From Thalassia testudinum (Eukaryota > Streptophyta > Magnoliopsida > Alismatales > Hydrocharitaceae): 64,000 nt of DNA. A program made the position numbers and the translations under genes. Numbering within the stretch: the first letter of the stretch is position 1; each line of letters opens with the position of its first letter. The stretch lies in contig JAZHRO010000022.1 in assembly GCA_037157565.1 (NCBI GenBank), forward strand, positions 5,084,001 through 5,148,000, written 5' to 3'. The notes under the pieces are model-generated. The model searched no databases and was not told the DNA's origin. It saw only the letters and a program-made list of their open reading frames with translations. Shown here piece after piece: positions 1 to 9,512 of this stretch.

Positions 1-590
1 CTACACCAGTGCTTTCAAAACTTGGAGTGTTCTACTGATCGTTGATTGAATATGCCTAAAGATGAAACCCTAAAAGCTACTAAACAAGGTTGAACCCTAA
101 AAGACACATCATCAAATAACCTTGTTTGAAAACCCTGGTTGTGCATGCACACACATTTTAACTAATCATTAAGGGCACAACCCATCTAAAGGGCCCATCA
201 CATTCCAAGAGCACGATCATCCCAAGCCTAACTAAAACTGAGTAGACGTTGGCCTTAAGGATTGATTCGCTCTTCGGGGCTCAGACTGAGATTTTTTTGT
301 GATTAATCTGCTTTTACTAGTCCATCTGATGTCTAGCTAGGGGAGTAGCATCAAACGACCACGGCTGGGGGGTACACTAGGAACCTGAGGCGCAAGCCAA
401 AGGAAGAACTTCTCCCTAGTCCCTCCTTTTAGCTGGTTAGATTGACCAGATAAAAGTAGACTAAATCGTTTATAATCTCAAGATGGGTCCTGGGGGTCTG
501 TAAGTCTTTAGGGTACCCACATAACGACAGGCTTGGTTGATTGTATTGTAGGGCTCCTTTCTCTCTTCTGTTTTCCCCTCCTATTCTACC
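1..590 (+). other. K1 untranslated leader
   Basis: This non-coding leader matches the leader of H (about 58900-59440) and, in reverse, that of C. Shared landmarks include the stretch around 165-275 (cattaagggcaca... gttggccttaagga) and the block at 340-430. It ends just before the first ATG of the K1 reading frame at 591. I see no reliable coding frame in it. Confidence 0.6.
340..430 (+). promoter_or_regulatory. conserved leader block (copy 1)
   Basis: About 90 nt beginning ggggagtagcatcaaacgac, followed by a G-run, tacactaggaacc and a closing tccctcct. It is almost unchanged in H (59212-59302) and in C on the minus strand (26843-26935), while the sequences around it have drifted. Its place in the transcribed leader ahead of gag suggests a cis-acting RNA element such as a packaging or dimerisation signal. 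That role is inference. Confidence 0.5.
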
Positions 591-2098
591 ATGTATCCTT
601 CCACACATTTCACACATTTCCAATCCTACTCTCCTACCACCACTTATCCCCAAGATGATTACTATTCTGACTTGACTTGTAATTACCATCCACTAGCTAG
701 GATGACTTTGATTGGGGATATGAATACGGGCCTCAGTGTCTAAGGCTTAACCCTGGACAACAAGACTATGATTACTATCCTTCCCAGAGCTACAAAGATT
801 ATAGATCTCCACCCTTTGATGATCAACCTAATCAGATCTACAACCATGAAGGATATGTTGATTATAATACCTACCCTCCCTAGTATTCCATTGAAAATAG
901 GTCATCACCATTCTTTGAACAACCCGAGATGACCTACTATCAAGGAGGGACCTGAGAACCTCGATATCTTGACTCCCCTAAATTTAATCCGAACCCACCC
1001 AACCCTGAACCGAACCAGTCGATTCAGGTAAGCCAGATCTAGGATAGGGTGCTAGCTAACTTGAGGAACACCATCCAATCTTTAGAAGCTCAACCAACAC
1101 CATGCACTGAAGCATTAGAGCCTATGATCAAAATGATTGAACTTAATAGTTCTTTGTTGGATTTGCTCCAAAATGTTAGGGATAGGGACCTGGGTGAGTT
1201 TCTTCTTGGGAAATTATCGAGGTTGAGGATGAAATTTGTGGTTGCCCTAGTCAAATCTTGGGATGATTCTCAAGATGAACACCCTTCAGGAGAGCCAATG
1301 TTTGAATCCGCTCAGGCACCTGTCGGGGGGGATACATTTTCTGAGATTAGAGATGACCAAGTTGGGCTAGAGCAACCCTTTGAGGATGAACCAAGTTTCT
1401 CACCCGAGATCCCCGAGCTAGGGAGCGAGGAAAAATATGTCTCTTTGAACTAGGAAATGACAATCGATTTTGAGACATATATAAATGAGGATCATGGATT
1501 CTTTGATTCTGAGGGTGAATAATCTCCTAGTGAAGTCTCACTTGAGCGTAAGGAAGATGATTTTAATGAGACAAACAGGCTTGAGGAATCTGATGAACCA
1601 TTTGACAGCCCAATTATTGAAGATTTGGATTCGGTTGGGGCTAACTTGGAGGATTTGAATCCTCATTTACTAGAAGATTCAATCAATAGCCCCATTCCTC
1701 AACTACATCCCAAAGGGATTGATTTTGATTTGGAAATCATTGTACCCAAGTCAATCTTGAGTCAGCCATGATTTCTGGACTTGGGTAAATCTTATGGGGT
1801 GAACAGTATGCTAGAGGTCTCGGAACTTGAGCACTTGATTTTGGAGGATGGGAATGTTGAAATGAAAATTTGGGAGGTCAATTTTGAGGGAAAAACAAGT
1901 TTGGATCTAAGGGTTCCTATTGACCTAAAACCACCTACTTTCTACCAGGACCCTTACGATATCTTTCCAGTGCAACCCAAGCTTGAAATAACTGACTATT
2001 TTTCTAAGCTGAATGTTAAGTGGACAACCGCACCTATTGAACCATCTTTACCCGTTGTTCAACACTTTGGTCTTGGGTTGCACACCCCAAAACCGTAG
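591..2098 (+). pseudogene. K1 reading frame: Tyr-rich, acidic protein of unknown function (degraded)
   Basis: A frame of about 500 codons can be followed from the ATG at 591 to the stop at 2096-2098. One base is lost near 685, compared with the second copy at 53855-54205, and about seven in-frame stops follow (mostly TAG/TGA). The N-terminal third is low-complexity and rich in Tyr, Pro, Gln and Asp (motifs such as DYYPSQSY and RSPPFDD). The middle (about 1049-1270) looks helical (LANLRNTIQSLEAQ; LLDLLQNVRDRDLGEFLLG). The rest is very acidic (Glu/Asp/Pro/Ser). I recognise no gag, zinc knuckle or enzyme motif. It sits where gag-pol sits in C and H. Persistence of the frame in two diverged copies suggests it once coded for a protein; its function is unknown. 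Confidence 0.55.
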
Positions 2099-3716
2099 GC
2101 CTAGCCCCGCGAGCTTAACAACCATCGGTTCTGGGTTATTTTCATCGAGAACCTGAGAACCACTCAACCTTGGGGCATAGGTCTACATCATAATCTGGTC
2201 CACGTCTGTGGACATCTTTTGCTGGCGGGTTTCAGGATCAATATTTTAATTTTGATTCTAAACTGCACTTGTGAATTCTCAATCTCTTCTTTGTATGTAT
2301 CTATGCCTAGCTGAAGGCATTAAACTTAGCACATGTGTATACACTCTTCTCTCTGTGGAGCTGACCGGATTTTCATGATACTTAGGTGATATTCTGTTTA
2401 CTCTGCCCTTTTCATGTCTTTGTTTTTACAATGAGGACATTGCATCATTTAGGCATGGGAGGGTGGATAATCAATTTCTGAAATCATTATGTTAATACGT
2501 AGAATTTCTTTCAGTTTCTTATAAAGTTAAAAAAAAAATTAAAAAATTCAAAAAGACAAAAAAAAGAAAGAAATTAGGAAAAGAGAACTTAGGCATTTGG
2601 AAGTTGTTAACTTTAGGAAATGATATGATAGGACCTAAACACTTAGAGTCTTCAGGTCTTCAGGCTTAATTAGCTTGGGTGTCCACTCAAATGTGGACTT
2701 AGTCTCGAGTCCTCACGAATTAAAATTCATTTTAATTTGGTAAATAAATTAGGATGATAAGTATACGACTTATGAACCCGCCCTCTGATTTAGGGGGATT
2801 TTAAGGCTAAGCATCTACACACTATTCTCACTGACTCACTTTTCGGTGATTTTTACGGAAATTGGGTAGCTAATGAACCAACTTGGGTGGTATGGCTGGC
2901 AAGTTGTCGGTGGTAACAGCTCATCGGCCGGTTGTCCACAGCCCAGCCACAAGACCATTTTCGTTGTACTGCCTTTAGGTAAATCTTAGATTAGGGAAGC
3001 CACCTACTTAAAAAAAAGAGAGAAAAAAAAAGAAAAAGAAACACCCAAAAAGAAAAAAAAATACAAAAAAGTGAAAATAAAAAAAGAAAATAATAAAGCC
3101 ACACTTTACCGCACGAGTATGGCTGGCAAGTGGTCGTGGGTAACCAATTGGATGGTTGTCCAGAGCCCAGCTCATAAAAATGCACAATAATTCCCAAAAC
3201 ACGTAGGGAAGAAGCGGGGAAGTAGAATAAACCAGGGAGATATACACTGGGTTCGCCCTTGTGTTGACCCCATAAATGAAAGTAGGGAGAAAGCTACTGA
3301 TCGTAAAGATAGACCTTTAGGCAAGGTCACCTAGGGTCGTAGAAACCCGAAGTCCATCTTAACGACCGTTTTGTGAGTCTATCACTTTTCCACAAAGATG
3401 CTTAGTACTTAGAGTCCTTTTCGAGTCTTGGGTAGGTCGATTAGCTATAAGAAGTTATCCCGGAACTCTCAAACTCTAAAAGTACAAAAAAATTACAAAA
3501 GAAGAAAAATAAAAAAAATGTATCTTCCCTTTTCAAATAAGGCGAGGACTTAGGCGGTCTGCATTCTGGTAGACACTCGGGTACTGATGAGTCTTCATAG
3601 TTTAGGACCTTAGTTGAAATTTTCTATTTTTAGTAAACGACTTAGGCTTAAGCGATCTAATCCTAATTTTGCTTTTATACATAACATGTAGTTTAATTTT
3701 ACTAGGGATTAGCAAA
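2099..3716 (+). other. K1 3' non-coding region
   Basis: About 1.6 kb without a supportable gene. It holds the motif caatgaggacattgca (2429-2444), also present in A (14985-15000) and in C on the minus strand (20874-20889); from memory, similar motifs occur downstream of pol in Athila/Tat elements. A-rich tracts lie at 2528-2570, 3008-3095 and 3480-3520. Much of 2860-3330 matches the corresponding part of C (about 20060-20490, minus strand), so this untranslated region is better kept between families than the coding part. Confidence 0.55.
2886..3180 (+). repeat. diverged direct repeat in the K1 3' region
   Basis: Two related units, about 2889-2950 and 3117-3175, share tatggctggcaag, then gt-rich sequence with ggtaac, then ggttgtcca.agcccagc. 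The same pair occurs in C on the minus strand (about 20222-20290 and 20405-20470), so the duplication predates the split of the two families. Confidence 0.5.
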
Positions 3717-3733
3717 AGATAGGCATGGGGGTA
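3717..3733 (+). promoter_or_regulatory. polypurine tract of K1
   Basis: The sequence ataggcatgggggta directly precedes the LTR start TGATATAGACAC. This is the expected site of plus-strand priming. Element A has the close variant ttaggcatgggggca before its own 3' LTR. Confidence 0.7.
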
Positions 3734-5188
3734 TGATATAGACACATCTATCTAGGTTAAAATGCCTATTCATGCATGTTCCTAGGCTTAGATTTGCATT
3801 TCATATTATAAATATTGCATAACATGCATCATTGTGCCTTTAGAGTAGTTGTATATATTTTAGGTTAATTAGGTTCTTTTTATGGTAAGGAGAGGAGAGG
3901 ATTTATTTTAGGGCCTTGGATGGAGATCAGACCATACAGATCTGATTAATACGACTATCGGAATCTAACGCCTCTGAAATCATCCAGATCAAAGTCCCGT
4001 AGCATCACATGAAGCCCGAGGAAGATCAATGGCCAGGGGGCAATGCGACATCCATACGAGTTTCGGATGGAAAATTTGACTGTACGGATGGATCTGAAGC
4101 GATGATCACAGTCCGGCAACACGAGAATCATCTTGATCTGAGCATCATGGCACCCTCTACAAAAGAAAGAAGAATGGACGGCCCAGGTGGAACCACATGG
4201 CGCCATCTAGGCCGCCCAACGTCGGCTAGCAACAGCAGCGCACCGCGTGCAAGGTGTAGGGAGCAAGGGCGCGTGATGCACGCCAGCGGGGCGAGTGCCA
4301 GTGAGGCAGGCGCAGATCTTCAGCGATGCGCCTTTAGTGACACTTGCAGCTGTAACTAATGGTTAGCGCACGCCAGCAAGTGGATTTGAAGGCCAGATCT
4401 TCAGCAACAGCTACAGCAATGTTTATGGATGTCAGTAATGACCCAGAAGTGAATTTATTCTTCCACCTCCACTATAAAAGGACCTACCCACCACCATTCC
4501 AAACCACCTCTTCCTTTCTTCCTCTCACCACCTCCTAGGCTCTAGAGAGAGCATGTCCCAAGCCAGGGATGCTCCTCTAGAGTAGAAAATCAAATAGTTT
4601 TCCATCCTCTCACCCCCCTTCGTGGAGCATCCTGTGGCCATCCTCTCACCACCCTTCAGGAAGAAGATCCTCGCCGCGACGTCATCCTGCCCCATCCTCT
4701 GTCCTCCGGCTCCGTCCTCCTTCGTCCCGCTCCTCACCACCTTCCTCCAAGTGACGTCAGAGCGAGTTGTCCTCCGAGCAACCGTCGAGGGGGATTTCTC
4801 TCACCTCATTCTATCTTTTTATGCTTTCATAGTGTAGATTTTTCTTGCTTTAGTAGTGTAACAAACAATTCTTGATGAATAGATGATTGTTTCTCTCTCT
4901 CTCTCTCCCTCTCTCTTTTTTTGTATTTGCAAGTAGATTAGCTAGATAAGCATTTATCGATCTGATCTCTTGCTTCCTAAAAATACCAAAAATAATTAGA
5001 AAAGATAAAAAGGACCAAAAACAAATAAAATCGAAGTGCGATTTTTAATTAAAGTAAACGTCGCCTCCCTGTGTTCGACCCAGGACTCCCATGGAGTTTC
5101 GGTATAAATTTTATCTGATCGACGTGTTTTGCAACTACAACAGGTTACTTGTAACCCCTATTTCTAACACGTGAGACGTGCCCGACCA
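3734..5188 (+). repeat. 3' LTR of K1
   Basis: A 1455-bp LTR beginning TGATATAGACAC and ending in CA at 5188. The start matches in reverse the end of the solo LTR at 11501; the end was placed by comparison with the LTR end of C. A TATA box (TATAAAAG) lies at 4473-4480, with cctttagtgac at 4331 upstream. A CT-rich microsatellite lies at about 4892-4918. Near the 3' end is the cctccctgtgttcgacc motif seen in all LTRs of this group. Confidence 0.75.
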
Positions 5189-6799
5189 TCCTGTTAATAC
5201 GAAGATATCAAAGCTCGGAAGATTGTTTCCAAGCTTGGAACGCTTCCTTGAGGCCTTTAAAAGGGCCTACATCGCATTTTCGTGCTCCTTAGCTTAGTTT
5301 GGCTTACTTCTTCACCAAAAACCCTCTCTCTGGCCACCTCCACCACAGCTCTGGCGAGACCCCTCGAAACCCCTTCTTTGCCCACTGCCACATACTATAG
5401 GTAGTGGGATCTTCGTCGTCACCTTCCTCTGTGCCTCACAATACCGGTGAGCGCCTCCCATACCTCATTCTTCCTCGTCAATCCTCCACTAGAGACCTCA
5501 TCTTCCACGGTGTTGGCCAATCAAAGCCAACCCCCTCCTACCCCTTTCGTCCGATAAATTTAGGTTCCTTCACTGCCTCTCCCTCTCTACTTCACTTCCC
5601 TTTACTTAGACCTTAGGTTCGACCATCGTTCATCCTTCTCCCCCACCATCTTCCTCCACTCCAATAGAGCTTCGGTGAGGCTAAGAGCTTGCTACATTGC
5701 ACCAATCTCTTTACTACCACTTCCATAAGCTCCGCCTCATCCATCCACACAAAACCCCTCTTTCAAATCCACCAAGCAACCACTCACAACCATCGTCGAT
5801 CACACCCATCTTTGTATGCACTTTTCGACTTCGCTTGACCACTACACACGCCCACATGCCACGAAACAGCCACCATCACCTTCGCCGTACTCTAGGGAAG
5901 CTTGGAAGCTATTTGATTAGGGATTTTGAGCCCATATGTATGTTTGCAGGTCTCACCACATCTCCATCGTCTCTTCCATTGTTCCCATCTCCTCTAACCA
6001 GCTTCAACATGCTTTGACTTCATCCCAACTCCTAAGCACTACGGATTTGCCCCAGGAATGTGCCTGTAGTCTCAATTGGAGCCTCCAGCAATAGAAGCAG
6101 CTCACAATCAAGACCTTCATCTCCCTGCAGCATCACGTGAAGATGTCCTGGTGGATAGTCCACCTCGTATGGTGATGAGCTGAAAGAGGCATATAAATTA
6201 TTTTTGTGACTAAGGCCTTTTGCCTCAGAACATGGGGTGAGGTCCCCTTCACCTTACCTACTCACTCCTTGGTCACCAAACACACCCAGTGACCTTGGTC
6301 AGATCCAATTACCTCATCGAATACCCGTATATGGATCTCGCTCTGCCATGGTCTGAGAGAGGAAATTATGAAGAGGATGGGGGAGGGTTTTTCTCTGTGT
6401 GCATGTGCCTAGGGGTGCGTACTTTGTGTTGAATGCTAAACACTTAGCCATTGAGAAGAAAAGGAAAGCCTTGTGTTTGAGGAGAAGCTGCTGAAGAAGA
6501 GGAAGCCTAGAGAATGGCTTTGCCCTTGCGCTTACTGAGGTTCACTTAAGTCGTCTGATATTAAAAGGCGACATCAGATGAGTGTTGTGCATTAGCTGTG
6601 GCATTGAGATCTAATACTATGGAGACATTTGATGATTAGTGGTTCAAGGCCACTACCTAATTATTTGAGTTAATTGAGATATTTGATATATGCTTAAAAT
6701 GTGGGATTTAAGTGGTGATTCAAATCACCATTGTTTTCGATCCTTTCTTTCTTTTTATCATAGTGATTTCTTGAGATACTCATGTTTATCATTGAATAT
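5189..6799 (+). repeat. 5' LTR of A, first surviving part
   Basis: Matches the 3' LTR of A in two stretches (from about 17175 to 17940 and from 38924 to 39755), e.g. the shared cgcattttcgtgctccttagct. A TATA-like tttaaaag is at about 5256. The part equivalent to 16296-17170 is absent because K1 interrupts the LTR at 5188. The last five bases (6795-6799, AATAT) are duplicated at 11502-11506 around the solo LTR. Short frames here, including one at 5697-6017, lie inside the LTR and are not supported as genes. Confidence 0.7.
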
Positions 6800-7849
6800 T
6801 GATGACGACAGATTCATACGTGGAAAGGTTTGGATTTTTGAAAACCCATTATTGTAGTTCGATTCGCGAGAAAATCCGTCAATCAGAAAAAATTTATAAC
6901 CGAAACTCGAAATGTGAGTCCTTAGTCGAACACAGGGAGGCAAACATTTGGTTTTGAAAGATACGCATTTCTCTTTTATTTATTTTTGTCATTTTTATCT
7001 TTTCTAATTTTTTGGTATTTTTTATCAAGCAAGAGATTAGGTCAATGAAGTTTTATCTTGCTAATCTACTTGCAAAATATAAGAGAGAGAGAGAAACAAT
7101 CATGGATTTCTAATCAAATATTTTTTACAACTAAGAATGTGGGAAAGATTACACTACAAAAGCAATAAAGATAGAAAGAGGTGAGAGAATCCCCCTCGAC
7201 GGTCACTCGAAGGATGACTAGCTATGACGTCGCCTGGAGGAAGGTGGTGAGTGGGACGAACAAAGACGGAGCTGAAGGACGGAGGGCGGGGTAGGATGGC
7301 ATCGTGGCGAGGATCCTCTTCCCGAAGGGAGGTGAGAAGACGGCTACGGGATGCTCCACGAAGGGGGATGAGAGGCGGGAACAAATATTTGTTTTCTACT
7401 CTAGAGGAGCATCCCGAGCTTGGGACAAGCTCTCTCTAGATCCTTAGAGCTAAGGAGAGGATGAAAGGAAGAGATGCTTTGGAATGGAGGGGGGTAGGTC
7501 CTATAATGGAGAGACAAAATCGTCCATGGGTAAATAGTGACGGTTGTAATCGTCTCTAAAGATCTGCCCAACTGTCATTGAAGATCTACACCCTTCAATT
7601 CCTTTATTGGCGCACGCATAGCGCAAGCCATTACTAACAGCTACAAGCGTCACTAAAGACCTGTCCAACTGTCGTTGAAGATTGCGCCAACCAAGCACTC
7701 ACCCACAGCTGGCCCACGCATCATGCACCCTTGGTCGCAGACACGCACTCGCTCACTGGCGCTGCGCTAGCGCTGCGGTTGGCTGTGCGCGCGCTTGTGC
7801 GATGCGTGCTTGCGCTGCGCTACAGCTAGCCATGCACTCACTGGTGCAC

Positions 7850-7945
7850 GTGCGTGCTTCCAATTGCGAACCTGGGGGAGTTTGTAGGTCTCGAGCCTAC
7901 ACTCCTTTGTAAGCCAAATGCCTCACCGTTGCACCAAGCCAGCTT
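7850..7945 (-). repeat. SINE-like fragment with RNA polymerase III promoter boxes
   Basis: Read on the minus strand, a box-A-like tggcttggtgcaacgg (7941-7926) is followed by a box-B-like caggttcgcaattggaagc about 50 nt later. A second ggctcgagacc lies between them. The spacing and the words gcaacggt and ggttcg resemble the tRNA-derived head of plant Au-type SINEs, as I remember them. The tail and target duplications are not clear, so this is a fragment at best. Confidence 0.4.
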
Positions 7946-8409
7946 TTGTGACGCGAAGATGTTTTATGGGCATGTGGTGTGGTGTCGAATCCGAATAGGT
8001 TGTTAATATGATGATTTTATCATTGAAGTGTGTATAGTGGTTAACCTAAATCAGACCTAACCATCTCTTTACAAAATTTTTAACCTGGCCTACTTGATTT
8101 TATCTTATCACTTTTAGGCCCAGGGTCGAACTCAGGGAAGTGGGGTACAAGTTAAGTTTCTACTCCTTTCCTATAATGAGTCTCTTCCTTTCGTTTGTTG
8201 TGTTTTTGGTGTTTTTCTATTTAGATTTTTCTTTTGGTAATCTTTGTCCTTTAGTCACACCCTCAAAATTGGGTTCTTGGCTTTGAGCCAAAACAGGGTT
8301 CCAAAATGGGTCTTGCTATTCGCAAGACGGGGTACCTGCAAGTAAGGATTATCTTTTCTCTTTTTATATTTTTTTTTTATCTTTTTACTAATAGGGAAGT
8401 GAAACAGAA

Positions 8410-8811
8410 AAAAAGTAAATATAGTGTATATATATATGTATATATTATATATGTATAAAGGGGTGGGGGTGGAGGTGGAGATGGAGTGTAGCATGGTGTC
8501 GAGTCGGTCGTCATCTAGAGAGATGCAACCAACAGGACTAGGTGCCGCGTGGAGTGTGGGATGGATGGTGGAAGATGTATGCAACCACGCTTTTTGTACG
8601 CGTGTATCAGGGAATATCAGCAACTGGTGCAGATATTCCCGTGATACCTCGTATGGTAAATAATGTGAAAATATATCTATATATGTATATATGTAAATAT
8701 ATCTATATGTATATATGGTTATATATAGGTATATATATGTATATATATATGTGTATATATATATGTATATATGTATATATATAAGTATATGTATATATGT
8801 ATAGATGTATA

Positions 8812-8844
<33 letters not shown>

Positions 8845-9418
8845 ATAATACTATATAGATGTCTATATATTTATATGCATATATATATAATAATATATGT
8901 ATATATAGGTATATGTATCTAGATATGTATATATATATAAGATATAGATGTATATATATGTATATGTCTATATGTATATAGACTAATACATATTTATATA
9001 AGTACAAATATATGTATAGATATATGTATAAATATATATATATGTATATAAGTGTATGTATATATGTAAATATATATGTATATATATATATATAACTATA
9101 CAGATATATGTAAATATATATATATATATGTATACTAATACTTAGTTATATAAATACTACTATATATATAGATATAATTTTATATATATATATATATGTA
9201 TATGTATATAAGTATATGTATATATGTATATATATATATATGTATATATACATATGTACGTATGTATACTAATACATAAGTATATAGGTACTACTATATG
9301 TATAAATATAAATATATATATATGTATATAAATATGTGTATATATATATCAATATATATAAGTATACGTATATATATATGTATATAATAGAGTATAGGTG
9401 TGTGTGTGTGTGTGTGGA
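8410..9418. repeat. TA-rich compound microsatellite
   Basis: Nearly continuous runs of TA, TATG, GTAT and ATATAC units, ending in (TG)n at 9400-9415. Non-repetitive LTR sequence (about 8455-8660) splits the array. Perfect GTAT repeats stand at about 8820-8843. It lies within solo LTR B. Confidence 0.9.
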
Positions 9419-9469
9419 AGTGTGAGTGTATGTGTGTGTAAGAGTCGGTGAAGAGAGTGATGTGAGTGT

Positions 9470-9512
9470 TGTGAGAGAGAGTGAGAGAGAGAGAGAGAGC
9501 GGGAGAGAGAGT
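9470..9512. repeat. GA microsatellite
   Basis: Imperfect (GA)n tract directly downstream of the TA/TG-rich array in solo LTR B. It marks the change from AT-rich to GC-rich sequence. Confidence 0.85.

Larger units (their letters stand above)
1..5188 (+). mobile_element. K1: 3' portion of a non-autonomous Athila-like gypsy element
   Basis: The window opens inside the leader of a gypsy-type element. The order is leader (1-590), a degraded unfamiliar reading frame (591-2098), a long 3' non-coding region (2099-3716), a polypurine tract and a 3' LTR (3734-5188). I found no gag, protease, RT, RNase H or integrase similarity, although the leader and 3' region closely resemble those of the coding elements C and H. 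This is the pattern of a non-autonomous (LARD-like) partner mobilised in trans. Its 5' LTR and primer site lie left of the window. It inserted in the 5' LTR of element A, which resumes at 5189; the probable target duplication is TCCTG. Confidence 0.75.

Noticed and set aside
66..110. ccctaaaa words resembling plant telomere repeats
   Set aside because: Only isolated copies occur, never in tandem; aaccctaa is simply common in these leaders.
5404..6017. Two plus-strand frames, 70 and 106 codons
   Set aside because: Inside A's 5' LTR and broken in the 3' LTR copy (17168-17873), with no recognisable product.
8255..9007. 250-codon minus-strand open frame, rich in Tyr and Ile
   Set aside because: It is a translation of the TA-rich microsatellite in solo LTR B; it has no domain and exists because the repeat lacks stops in that frame.
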